NCBI RefSeq assembly: GCF_900543425.1
Contig: NZ_UQRQ01000001.1
Location: 62,001-126,000 of the forward strand
Length of the DNA: 64,000 nt
Source of the DNA: an uncultured Sanguibacteroides sp.
GTDB taxonomy: Bacteria > Bacteroidota > Bacteroidia > Bacteroidales > Marinifilaceae
Reading direction: 5' to 3'
Made by a program: the position numbers and the translations under genes. Within the stretch, counting starts at the first letter, position 1, and the number at the start of each line of letters is the position of its first letter. Below, in pieces: positions 54,328 to 63,411 of this stretch. The notes beneath the pieces are model-generated. The model saw only the letters and a program-made list of their open reading frames with translations, had not been told where the DNA came from and did no database searches.

Positions 54328-57300
54328 ATGAAAAAAAAGCGGTATTCTCTGTCCGCGTCGGTAAAAAATGCCTGTTGGGTATTTTTACTGACCTTTTTAT
54401 GGACAAATTTATTGTGTTTTTCGGCGAAAAGTAATCCGATCGAACCTCAACGTGTGACGTTGGATTTGAAAGATGTTTCTCTTTCCGTGTTATTTCAGGA
54501 AATAAAGAAACAAACTTCCTACAAATTTTTCTATAACGATGAACAGGAGAAGATTTTGGGAAAGATTTCTGTCTCGGTAACGAATGAGACGGTGGAAAAG
54601 GTATTGGACAAGGTATTTGCGGGAACGGAATATACCTATAAGATTTCGGGAGAACAGGTGGTTGTTGTCAGTCGGAAGACCGAGAAAGCGGATGCTGGAA
54701 AAGAGAAGAAAATCCGGATACAAGGAAAGGTAACGGACGAAAAGAAAAATCCAATTCCCGGTGTAACGGTCATGTTGAAAGGGACGACGTTGGGAACGGC
54801 AACAACTAAGGAGGGGAATTATGTGTTGACCTTATCTTATATGGAAAAGTTTTCATTGCTTTTTTCCTTTATCGGAATGGAAACCCAAGAAATCAAATAT
54901 ACAGGAAAAGATACGATTAACGTGACCATGAAGGAAGATAAAATGGAATTGGAGGATGTTATCGTGACGGGGTATGCAAATGTGAAAAAATCCAGTTTTA
55001 CCGGATCGGTTACCCAGGTGAAGAAAGAGGATCTTATGAAAGTGGGGACTAGCAACGTGGTTGACTTACTTCAGGTATTTGATCCCTCTTTGCGTGTTGT
55101 AAAAAATAACGAGATGGGATCAGATCCGAATACGCTTCCTGAGTTTTATGTTCGTGGTCGTTCCGGAATTTCTCAGGTAAAGGAATTGGATAAATTGCAG
55201 TCCGGTGATATTTCCGAGTTCGCTTTGTCCAATAACCCGAATTTGCCGATCTTTATTCTGGATGGATTTGAAGTAAATGTTGAAAAGGTGTATGACCTTG
55301 ATTTAAACCGGATAAAAGATATTACTATATTAAAAGATGCTGCCGCTACAGCTATTTACGGTTCTCGTGCGGCAAATGGTGTAATCGTGATCGAGACGGT
55401 TGCGCCCTCTCCAGGTGAACTTCGTGTAAGTTATAGTGGTAATTTGGATGTTACTACTCCGGATTTAAGTAGCTATAATTTGATGCATGCGGAAGAAAAA
55501 TTGGCTGCAGAGTGGGCTGCCGGACTATTTAAGCCAAGGCTGCAAGGATTAGGAGCCGGGTCGGATGAGCAGGAGTTAAATGCTTTGATGGGACATTATA
55601 TCGAAAAAAGGAATCGTATCCTCCGGGGAATTGACAATTATTGGTTGTCTCAACCTTTGACGACCGAATTGAATCATAAACACAGTATATATGTCGAAGG
55701 GGGAACCGAGAGTATTCGTTTCGGGATCGAATTACGCTATGATAATCAGAACGGAGTCATGAAGAAGTCTTATCGGGATCGTGTCGGAGCCGGGTTGACG
55801 GTGGATTATCGTTATAAAGGATTACAGATACGGAATCAAATCTCTTATGACGTGATGAAGGCAAAAGATTCTCCTTACGGTAGTTTTAGAGATTATACGA
55901 GCAAACAGCCTTATGATTTGTGGGCGGATGAAGAGACCGGAGAGATGCTCGAGCAGACGACTCAATGGGGAAATTACGGCGGTAGTTCTAAAAATCCTTT
56001 ATATGAAGCTATGTTGGGTAATTTTAGTAAGAATGATTATAAAGAGTGGACTAATAATCTTTCCTTAAATTGGTATGTCAATGATTATTTATTGATCAAA
56101 GGGCAATTGGCTATTACCACGAAAGAAGCTAATACATCCGCATTCACGGATCCTCTTTCCGGGACTTACGGCCGGGATGATCTTTTTAAGAAAGGAGATT
56201 TATACCTTACTGAGACCAGGACAAATACCTTAAATCTTAATTTGTTCGGTGCTTATAATCGTATGATCGGGAAACACAATATAAACTACAGTATGGGTAT
56301 CAATATCAGGACAACCGATCAGACGTATTCAAGATCTCATTACCGGGGTTTTCCGGACGCCCAAAGACATCAACCCGCTTACGCTTATGAGATCGTGACC
56401 AAACCTAATTTTACAGATAACGAAACACGTTTATTAGGAGGATTCGTTACATTTAATTACAGTTACAATAGTATCTATCTTTTGGATGCCTCTTATCGTT
56501 TCGATGGTTCTTCCGAATTCGGAGCAGATCGGAAATGGGCTCCTTTCTGGTCGGCAGGAGCTGGAATCAACTTGCATAATTATGATTTTATGGAGCGTTT
56601 CGGTTTTATAACCTTGTTTAAAATAAAAGGAAACGTGGGAGAAACCGGTAAGGCTAATTTCCAACCATATATGGCGAAAAATGTGTATGAAGTATTGCTG
56701 GATGACTGGTATCCGACAGGAATAGGGGCATCTCCCATTGCCATGGGAAATAAGGACTTGACTTGGGAAAAAACTCTCGCGTGGAGTATTGGTGCGGAAT
56801 TGGGTGTATGGAAAGACCGGATTCTTTTTAATATTGATTTTTACAATAAAACGACTAAGGATGGAATTACCGAAGTTTCACTTCCTTCTTCTTCCGGATT
56901 CTCGACTTACATGGATAATATGGGCGAGATTCAAAACAAGGGGGTGGATCTTACCTTGAATATGCATGCTTTCAGCTCAAAAGATTGGGACGTAAATCTC
57001 TTTGCAAACTTATCTCATAACAAGAATAAGATTACTAAAATATCCGATTACCTGAAACAGTATAATGAACGGGTGAACGATTATTATAATGAATATAATC
57101 AGGATAGTTATACGGGGCCGTGGGTGCTGATTACCCAGTCCAATAATAAAGAGTACGCTAAACCTCTTTTAAAGTATGAAGAAGGAGCATCCTTAACGGC
57201 CATTTACGGTATGAAGTCGTTGGGTATCAACCCGGCAAACGGTAAAGAAGTTTATCAGAAGCGGGATGGAACAATTACTTATGACTGGAATCCGAACGAG

Positions 57301-57780
57301 CAACAAGTGATTGGAGACGAAGAACCCGACGCTCATGGGGCGTTCGGTATAAACGTGCGTTTCCGTCGTTTTACGTTGTATACTACATTCCTGTATGAAT
57401 GGGGTGGGGATAAATATAACCAAACCTTGGTCGATAACGTGGAAAACGTGAATTTGAATGACTATAATGCGGATCGACGCGTATGGACGGATAGGTGGCA
57501 AGAGATAGGTGATGTTACTCCATTGAAATCTATTCAGGATCGGTATTATGTTACGCGGGCGACCTCTCGTTTTGTACAAAAGAATAATTACGTGACTTTC
57601 AACTCGTTGTCGGTCGGATATGATTTTAATCCTACCTTAATCGGTAAAATAGGTCTTAGTATGCTGAGGTTGCAGTTTAACATGAAGGATATAAAGACTT
57701 TCTCTACCATAAAACAAGAGATGGGATTGTCCTATCCTTTTGCACGTACGTTTACGTTCACGTTAAATGCCAGTTTTTAA
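54328..57780 (+). CDS. SusC/RagA-family TonB-dependent receptor with STN domain
   Basis: An outer-membrane beta-barrel of 1,150 residues that imports a substrate using TonB energy. After a long signal peptide come an STN signalling domain (~45-115, VSLSVLFQEIKKQTSYKFFY), a CarboxypepD_reg-like domain (~130-215, IQGKVTDEKKNPIPGVTVMLKG), the TonB-box-like EDVIVTGY and plug (~215-350, with ILKDAAATAIYGSRAANGVI), then the barrel ending FTFTLNASF. The STN domain fits signalling to the FecR just upstream. An 88-nt spacer separates it from fecR. Confidence 0.95.
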   Translation: MKKKRYSLSASVKNACWVFLLTFLWTNLLCFSAKSNPIEPQRVTLDLKDVSLSVLFQEIKKQTSYKFFYNDEQEKILGKISVSVTNETVEKVLDKVFAGTEYTYKISGEQVVVVSRKTEKADAGKEKKIRIQGKVTDEKKNPIPGVTVMLKGTTLGTATTKEGNYVLTLSYMEKFSLLFSFIGMETQEIKYTGKDTINVTMKEDKMELEDVIVTGYANVKKSSFTGSVTQVKKEDLMKVGTSNVVDLLQVFDPSLRVVKNNEMGSDPNTLPEFYVRGRSGISQVKELDKLQSGDISEFALSNNPNLPIFILDGFEVNVEKVYDLDLNRIKDITILKDAAATAIYGSRAANGVIVIETVAPSPGELRVSYSGNLDVTTPDLSSYNLMHAEEKLAAEWAAGLFKPRLQGLGAGSDEQELNALMGHYIEKRNRILRGIDNYWLSQPLTTELNHKHSIYVEGGTESIRFGIELRYDNQNGVMKKSYRDRVGAGLTVDYRYKGLQIRNQISYDVMKAKDSPYGSFRDYTSKQPYDLWADEETGEMLEQTTQWGNYGGSSKNPLYEAMLGNFSKNDYKEWTNNLSLNWYVNDYLLIKGQLAITTKEANTSAFTDPLSGTYGRDDLFKKGDLYLTETRTNTLNLNLFGAYNRMIGKHNINYSMGINIRTTDQTYSRSHYRGFPDAQRHQPAYAYEIVTKPNFTDNETRLLGGFVTFNYSYNSIYLLDASYRFDGSSEFGADRKWAPFWSAGAGINLHNYDFMERFGFITLFKIKGNVGETGKANFQPYMAKNVYEVLLDDWYPTGIGASPIAMGNKDLTWEKTLAWSIGAELGVWKDRILFNIDFYNKTTKDGITEVSLPSSSGFSTYMDNMGEIQNKGVDLTLNMHAFSSKDWDVNLFANLSHNKNKITKISDYLKQYNERVNDYYNEYNQDSYTGPWVLITQSNNKEYAKPLLKYEEGASLTAIYGMKSLGINPANGKEVYQKRDGTITYDWNPNEQQVIGDEEPDAHGAFGINVRFRRFTLYTTFLYEWGGDKYNQTLVDNVENVNLNDYNADRRVWTDRWQEIGDVTPLKSIQDRYYVTRATSRFVQKNNYVTFNSLSVGYDFNPTLIGKIGLSMLRLQFNMKDIKTFSTIKQEMGLSYPFARTFTFTLNASF

Positions 57781-57798
57781 TGCTAACAAAAAGAGATT

Positions 57799-59286
57799 AT
57801 GAAAAAAATATGGATTTATATATTGTTACTGGGATTATTACCTTCCTGTAACGATTTTTTGGATGTGACATCCGATACGGAACTTGTCGAAGAGGACTTG
57901 TATGCGGATTACACGGGGATACGAATGGTTGTAAATGGAGTTTACAAATCGTTGTCTTCAACTGATTTATACGGTAAGAATTTAACATGGGGATTTGCCA
58001 GTGCTATTGGACATAATTATGAAACCAGCAGTACTTCTTATCTACCGAATGATTTGTATTATGCCGCTCAGTTTGATTGGGAAAATGCAGAAAATGTTAC
58101 GGATGCTATTTGGAGTAAGGCTTATAAGACGATCGCTTCCTGTAATGATATCATTCAACATGTAGAGGCAAAAGATACCACTTTTTTTGAACTCGGGTCC
58201 GTTGAAAAAAATATGATATTGGGTGAAATGTACGGGGTGCGTGCTATGTTGCATTTCGATCTTTTTCGTCTTTTTGCTCCGGCTCCCGTCGCTAATTACA
58301 GCGGAACCACTATTCCTTATGTGACCCAATATCCGGATCATCAACCGGTACACAAAAATGCGAAAGAGGTAATGACTTTGATTATCGAAGATATGGAAAA
58401 GGCCAGAACCTTGTTGACAGAAGTGGATACCGTTTTCTGTGTTTCCTGGTGTAAATCTACTTCTGCCCGGTTGCGTTATTCGAACTCTTGGTCATCCGCT
58501 CCGCCTAATGACTTTTTCAGTTATCGCGGTCATCGGATGAATTATTGGGGAGCAACAGCTTTACTGGCACGCATGTATCTATACCTGGGAGATGAGGAGA
58601 ATGCTTATAAAAATGCCTGGATTTGCTATCGTTTTCATCAACGGAACTGGTTTCAATGGACTTCTTCCTCCTATCTGGGGCAGATTACGGATAAAGATTA
58701 TATTTATCCGAAAAAACCGGATGAGATTTTCATGGCTTTTTCCAATAATAATAACTATGATAATTGGGAAAGTACGATCGGAACGAGCAATTATGCTTTC
58801 CGAATGAAAAATATGAATGAGCTATTCGAAGGAGATGCGGATGATTATCGGTTGGTCGGATATTACAATCGGTATGGTTATCAAAGATATCTCACTTGGA
58901 TCAGACCTGCCGGAACTTCTTACACGGCTACCTCTACTGCTGCCAATCAGGGGCCTTATCTTCCGATTATCAGTTTCCCGGAGATGTATCATATTTTAAT
59001 CGAGTGTATGATAAATAAAGGACAGATAAAAGAAGCCGTCGACTTGTTCAATACCCTCAGACAGAAGAGAGGGGCCAAAACCAATATTCTGGAGACGATT
59101 CAGGCTGACGAATTAAAGGAGAAGTTGGTGATAGATATCATTCGGGAGACATTGACTATGGGACAAACTTTCTATATGTTTAAACGGTTGAACCGGGATA
59201 TATTTAACGGGGCAACGAATATAAAGATGAATCCGGAAAGTTGGATTATTCCGTTACCGCAAAGTGAAACAAATTATCAATTCTAA
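57799..59286 (+). CDS. RagB/SusD-family surface lipoprotein
   Basis: 495 residues; lipobox LPSC with Cys17. It shows the SusD layout: an N-terminal TPR-like helical part (NGVYKSLSST, MYGVRAMLHFDLFRLFAPAP near residue 150) and the C-terminal VDLFNTLRQKRGAK and ETLTMGQTFYMFKRLNRD. It forms the lid over the SusC barrel and binds the substrate at the cell surface. It is 18 nt behind the SusC gene. No glycan hydrolase follows, so the substrate may be a peptide or other nutrient. Confidence 0.95.
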   Translation: MKKIWIYILLLGLLPSCNDFLDVTSDTELVEEDLYADYTGIRMVVNGVYKSLSSTDLYGKNLTWGFASAIGHNYETSSTSYLPNDLYYAAQFDWENAENVTDAIWSKAYKTIASCNDIIQHVEAKDTTFFELGSVEKNMILGEMYGVRAMLHFDLFRLFAPAPVANYSGTTIPYVTQYPDHQPVHKNAKEVMTLIIEDMEKARTLLTEVDTVFCVSWCKSTSARLRYSNSWSSAPPNDFFSYRGHRMNYWGATALLARMYLYLGDEENAYKNAWICYRFHQRNWFQWTSSSYLGQITDKDYIYPKKPDEIFMAFSNNNNYDNWESTIGTSNYAFRMKNMNELFEGDADDYRLVGYYNRYGYQRYLTWIRPAGTSYTATSTAANQGPYLPIISFPEMYHILIECMINKGQIKEAVDLFNTLRQKRGAKTNILETIQADELKEKLVIDIIRETLTMGQTFYMFKRLNRDIFNGATNIKMNPESWIIPLPQSETNYQF

Positions 59287-59999
59287 TGCAGAAAATTATG
59301 AAAAAGATATATACGTTATTGTTTGTAGCTGGTTTTTGGGGGATGATGCTCTCTTGTGACAGGGATGACATTATGTTATACACTGCCGGCGATTATATCC
59401 AATTTGTCAAGAATCTTGTCGATTCTTCGACTTGCTCTTTTCTGGCTTATCCGGACGATAATCAATTACTCTTTCCTGTCGTGGTAGAGGTCGTTGGAAA
59501 GCCGTCGACAGAAGATCGGAATTATAAGATTGTGGTTGCCGATGAGTATACGAATGCGACAACGGCCAATTATGATCTTCCTGCCAGTTTTGTTATGAAA
59601 GCCGGAAAGGTAATCGATACCTGTTGGGTTACGTTTAAGAAAACAGATGAGATTGCAACCAGAGCTTTGAGGTTGTCTTTAAAATTGGAGGTAACTCCTG
59701 ATTTTAGGTTAGGACAAACGGATCGTTTGGGAAATATTATTTATGTTTCCAATATGATTGCCAAACCGGATTGGTGGAATTCTACCGTAACGAATAGCTA
59801 TCTCGGAGAGTATTCTGATAAAAAGTACCGTTTATTCATTCAGGAAACCGGTATGGCAGATATCGATTCCGACAATACGGACGAGTTACGTTATTACACG
59901 ATTATATTTAAAAATTATTTATTGAAAGAAAAGGATAAAGGGACTCCGGTTAAGGAAGAGAATGGAATGGAGATGACGGTTGAATTGATAGGTGGATAA
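59286..59999 (+). CDS. DUF4843 lipoprotein
   Basis: 237 residues from the ATG that overlaps the SusD stop (TAATG), or 233 from the ATG at 59298, which gives a cleaner signal peptide with lipobox MLSC. The DUF4843 pattern is seen in DYIQFVKN near the start and in PVVVEVVGKPSTEDRNYKIVV. Proteins of this family accompany certain SusC/D pairs and are probably exposed at the surface. Role unknown. Confidence 0.85.
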   Translation: MQKIMKKIYTLLFVAGFWGMMLSCDRDDIMLYTAGDYIQFVKNLVDSSTCSFLAYPDDNQLLFPVVVEVVGKPSTEDRNYKIVVADEYTNATTANYDLPASFVMKAGKVIDTCWVTFKKTDEIATRALRLSLKLEVTPDFRLGQTDRLGNIIYVSNMIAKPDWWNSTVTNSYLGEYSDKKYRLFIQETGMADIDSDNTDELRYYTIIFKNYLLKEKDKGTPVKEENGMEMTVELIGG

Positions 60000-60016
60000 T
60001 TTTAAAGATTTGGATT

Positions 60017-61585
60017 ATGAAAATAAAAATAGCAATTATAACGTTATGGGCATCTTTATTAGTTGCCTGTTATGAGGATAAGGGAAATTATGATCTTGTG
60101 GATTATAATAAAATCACGATTACCACGAATAATGCGGAAACGAAAACAACGGTTAACCTGGGAGAGACAGTAAAGATAACCCCTAAAATAACTTGGAAAT
60201 ATCCGGATCGGGACACGACCACGAATGCTTTTGAATTTGCTTGGGTTCATACCTGGGGAGGAGATACGTTGGCAAAGACCAAAGTGTTGGAGTATACTCC
60301 GGAGGAGTGCGGTCAATTCAGTTGTTATCTGTATGTAACGGAAAAAGCGACCGGAGTGGTAACTCGCTGGCAAGCGTCTGTAACGGTTAATACCCCGTAC
60401 AAGAACGGTTGGATTATTCTAAGTGAGAATAACGGTAAGGCCACTCTAAATTATATTCGCCGCGATTCATGGAAAGATGATGAGAATAAAACCCATTATT
60501 TCTGGACGAATTTTATCGATCTATATACCCAACTACATCCGGATGATCCTTTGGCTTCCGAAGTACCTTTAAGGGCTGATTCTTATATCGTAAGTGATAA
60601 GGATGACGAGGTAGTTGTTATTTTCGAAGGAGGAAGGGCTTCCGTGCTGAATGGATTAGATTTCGGGAAGGTGTTGGAAATTAAGGATGAATTTCCGGGA
60701 GGTGCCTATCCTGCCGATTTTAAAGCTAAACAGTTTATACGGGGAGGATACTGTGACTTTGTCTTGGGAACCAACGGTAGTTTATACTGGAGAAGAAATT
60801 CGGCAACGACAGAAATGAAACATGAGCAGATGTTTATGAATGTAGCTGTTTATTTCCCCGGTGGAGGAGCGGAAATCTCTGAGTTTTTCGATATAAACGT
60901 GTATAAGGCTGATTTTATCTTGGGGTATGATCAACTTCATAAAAGATTCGTGGCCTGTTACACGAGCTTCAGTTCCGGAAACTCGTATTTGGGAGGAAAA
61001 ATAGATATAATTAATACGGTGGATCCTACTACGTTTGCCGATATTTTGAATCTTGACGGGTATAAATTGTTGTATTGCGGAGATTTTACGGATGGAAAGA
61101 ATTACGTGAATATATTGAAAAATGAAAGTACGGGTAAATATTTGATACAAACCTATAAATTATCCGGAGGTACTACCAGTTTAACCGTGCAGGAAGCTTC
61201 TCAGGAAGAATTTGTGGGAGGAGATAAGGTTTCCGACAATACCGTGTTCCGTAGATTACGTTTGGCCTCTTACCTCTATTTTGGAGAGGGAAATAAACTG
61301 TATTTCTATGATGTCAATACGAAGCAGGTTAAATTGTATACCGCTTTTCCGGATGGCGGTAGAATTACTCATATGATGGAAGATGCCGAAGGAAAGATAC
61401 TGGGAGTAGCCACGGATAACGGGTATTTCTATTTGATAGATGCTGTCAGTGCGGAAATTTTAGGCGCTCCGGATCCCGGAACTGTCGGTATTATACATCA
61501 AGTTTCCGGCTTGGGTAAGATTAAAAGTCTGACCTGGAAATGGGGAGGATCTTTTAATTGGATTTTTGGCGGATATAATTATTAA
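60017..61585 (+). CDS. PKD-like family lipoprotein
   Basis: 522 residues; lipobox LVAC with Cys18. The first ~130 residues hold two Ig/PKD-like beta modules (YDLVDYNKITITT and YTPEECGQFSCYLYVTEKATGVVTRWQA). The larger C-terminal part is beta-rich with GWIILSENNGKATLNYI and repeated blades (NKLYFYDVNTKQVKLYTAFPDGGRIT), like a propeller. It is the last gene of the SusCD operon and is followed by a strong terminator. It probably helps bind substrate at the surface. Confidence 0.85.
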   Translation: MKIKIAIITLWASLLVACYEDKGNYDLVDYNKITITTNNAETKTTVNLGETVKITPKITWKYPDRDTTTNAFEFAWVHTWGGDTLAKTKVLEYTPEECGQFSCYLYVTEKATGVVTRWQASVTVNTPYKNGWIILSENNGKATLNYIRRDSWKDDENKTHYFWTNFIDLYTQLHPDDPLASEVPLRADSYIVSDKDDEVVVIFEGGRASVLNGLDFGKVLEIKDEFPGGAYPADFKAKQFIRGGYCDFVLGTNGSLYWRRNSATTEMKHEQMFMNVAVYFPGGGAEISEFFDINVYKADFILGYDQLHKRFVACYTSFSSGNSYLGGKIDIINTVDPTTFADILNLDGYKLLYCGDFTDGKNYVNILKNESTGKYLIQTYKLSGGTTSLTVQEASQEEFVGGDKVSDNTVFRRLRLASYLYFGEGNKLYFYDVNTKQVKLYTAFPDGGRITHMMEDAEGKILGVATDNGYFYLIDAVSAEILGAPDPGTVGIIHQVSGLGKIKSLTWKWGGSFNWIFGGYNY

Positions 61586-61654
61586 ATATTAAAATTATGG
61601 TGTGAAACGATGTAATTCATACCTATCGTAGATTTTTTTCAAATAAATGCGCAT

Positions 61655-61688
61655 CGAGGGAGTATCCAAAAATATTCCCTCGTTTTTT
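61655..61688 (+). terminator. Terminator of the SusCD operon
   Basis: 11-bp stem CGAGGGAGTAT/ATATTCCCTCG (one G-T pair), 6-nt loop, then six Ts, 70 nt after the last gene. Between here and 61851 I see nothing else. Confidence 0.88.
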
Positions 61689-61850
61689 ACTGTTTAAGGT
61701 TTACCTATTTTCCGTTCTTTTGAAGATAAAACTGGAATTGATTTTTTTGAGTATGTACGATTGTCTGATTCATAATGACGAACTATAGTGGCCGATGATC
61801 GGTAATATTAGATGTTTATGTGTTAATTATGGAGTTTATTCGTGATAACA

Positions 61851-61881
61851 TTTGTGTATTTATAATATATACTTATTTTTG
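61851..61881 (+). promoter_or_regulatory. Promoter of ECF sigma factor 2
   Basis: TTTG (61851-61854), 19 nt, TATTTTTG (61874-61881), then a ~98-nt leader. Both elements, the spacing and the bases around them (ATTTATAATATATA before the -7 box) match the promoter of sigma factor 1. Confidence 0.8.
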
Positions 61882-61979
61882 ATATTCCAATCTGAAAATA
61901 GAAACTTGGAGAAGATCGTAAGTGAAGTGTGAAAAAAACGGTTTTATAATTTTTATGGAAATTCATATTTTAAATATAT

Positions 61980-62561
61980 ATGGTTAGGAATTACTCGGAC
62001 GATAGCGAATTGCAAGATCTGTTAAAACAGGGAAAGGTTTCTGCTTTCGTCCATATTTATACCATGTATTACAGTTCGTTGTTAGATTATGCTTATAGAT
62101 TATTGCATGATATGGAGGCGGCACAGGATGTTGTTCAACAAGTATATTATAAAATATGGGAAGGTCGGGAAGTTTTATCCATAACCTTTTCCGTTAAGAC
62201 TTATCTTTTTAAATCGGTTTATTATCGAAGTTTAAATACATTGGCTCATAAGAGGAATATTCAAAAATATGAGCGAGAACAGTCGGAAGAGGTTTATTAC
62301 TCTACGATTATTCAATTACCCGAAGCCGAATTGAAGTTGCAGCAAACGGATATTGATGCGGCCATAAAAGAAGCAATAGCCACATTACCTGAGAAATGTA
62401 GAGAAGTGTTTATTTTGAGTAAGTTGAATGGACTGAAAAACAGGGAAATTGCTGAAAAATTAGCTATTTCCGAGAAAACGGTGAAACGTCATATCTCTAT
62501 TGCTTTGAGTAGATTGCGTGAAAAATTGGATTATCTGTTACAAATTATTTTATTTATTTAA
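61980..62561 (+). CDS. ECF sigma factor 2, without adjacent FecR
   Basis: 193 residues, a close paralogue of the protein at 52433-53032 (YSSLLDYAYRLLHDMEAAQDVVQQVYYKIWEG; EKCREVFILSKLNGLKNREIAEKLAISEKTVKRHISIAL). It has the same hydrophobic end, LLQIILFI. No anti-sigma gene follows here; the next genes encode an exported Cys-tail protein and a propeller lipoprotein. It may be controlled by a distant FecR or by FecR of the neighbouring locus. Confidence 0.9.
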   Translation: MVRNYSDDSELQDLLKQGKVSAFVHIYTMYYSSLLDYAYRLLHDMEAAQDVVQQVYYKIWEGREVLSITFSVKTYLFKSVYYRSLNTLAHKRNIQKYEREQSEEVYYSTIIQLPEAELKLQQTDIDAAIKEAIATLPEKCREVFILSKLNGLKNREIAEKLAISEKTVKRHISIALSRLREKLDYLLQIILFI

Positions 62562-62852
62562 ATTTTATCTTTGAAATAAAACTAATTTGAACTATTTTTT
62601 GAGATATGAAGACGGAAAAGTGATTAGGATGATCTTTGTATGTATGTTTTTATCTCCATATAATGAAATTAATAAAAAAATAAATGAATAAATAATTTTT
62701 TTTTAAAAGCATTCATCTTGTAAGAAGGTTTGCGGTGTCTTAATAAAGAATTGTAATAGATATTGAAGTTAAATCCATGTACTATTAAGAAAGGAGGTAA
62801 AAGAAGAAGGTATCATGAATTTTTCTATTGTTCCACACTAAATTTTAAACAT

Positions 62853-63329
62853 ATGAAAAAAGTATTTTTTTGGAAAAAAGGTGTTTTTGTCGTGCTAATA
62901 GTGATTGTAAGTACGATAGTCGTTTTCGCTCAGCAACGAACCGTTTCTGGAAAGGTTGTAGACTCTTCAGGTACTCCAATTATTGGTGCTAACGTAGTAG
63001 TTAAAGGAACTACCATAGGTACTGCAACAGATATAGACGGAAATTTTTCTCTTAATGTACCTCCCGGATCAACTTTGCTTGTTTCTTATATAGGGTATGC
63101 AACACAGGAAATCTCTTCATTCGGGACTAATTTAAGAATAACTCTAAGAGAAGATTCTGATGGGGGAGCAAATGATTATTGGGAAGCCGGGTATTTTTAT
63201 TGTCGTTGTAAAAATGATAGTGGCGGAAGTAAGAATTGTTATGGAGGAAATGCTGTTTCGTTAAGAGCTAATTGCTATAAGGGAACAACGAGTATAAGTT
63301 GTTCGTCTTATAATGCGAATTGTCGGTAA
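62853..63329 (+). CDS. Exported CarboxypepD_reg-like protein with six-cysteine tail
   Basis: 158 residues from the ATG at 62853; an upstream TTG gives no signal peptide at the front. The signal peptide ends VVFA-QQRT. Residues ~31-105 are a CarboxypepD_reg-like (Ig-fold) domain such as begins SusC proteins (VSGKVVDSSGTPIIGANVVVK, then GTATDIDGNFSLNVPPGS). In place of a plug and barrel follows a ~50-residue tail with six cysteines (FYCRCKND, NCYGG, NCYKG, ISCSSYNANC). The tail resembles the small NVEALA-type Cys-rich proteins that often precede BF3164-like lipoproteins, as here. The function is unknown. Confidence 0.7.
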   Translation: MKKVFFWKKGVFVVLIVIVSTIVVFAQQRTVSGKVVDSSGTPIIGANVVVKGTTIGTATDIDGNFSLNVPPGSTLLVSYIGYATQEISSFGTNLRITLREDSDGGANDYWEAGYFYCRCKNDSGGSKNCYGGNAVSLRANCYKGTTSISCSSYNANCR

Positions 63330-63345
63330 TAAACAAGGGGGAGGT

Positions 63346-63389
63346 TATTAAAAGCTTGGAAGATTTGATAAAATTCTAAGCTTTTAATA
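63346..63389 (+). terminator. Hairpin between the Cys-tail gene and the lipoprotein gene
   Basis: 12-bp perfect stem TATTAAAAGCTT/AAGCTTTTAATA around a 20-nt loop, in an 82-nt gap. It is AT-rich and lacks a long T-run, so it may only partly stop or protect the transcript, giving more of the first product than of the second. Confidence 0.5.
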
Positions 63390-63411
63390 CTTTCCTCAAC
63401 AAAAGTAGAAT

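Noticed and set aside
52433..61585. The SusCD locus as a novel system
   Set aside because: ECF sigma, FecR, SusC with STN, SusD, DUF4843 and PKD-like lipoprotein are a familiar Bacteroidota uptake set; only the substrate is unknown.
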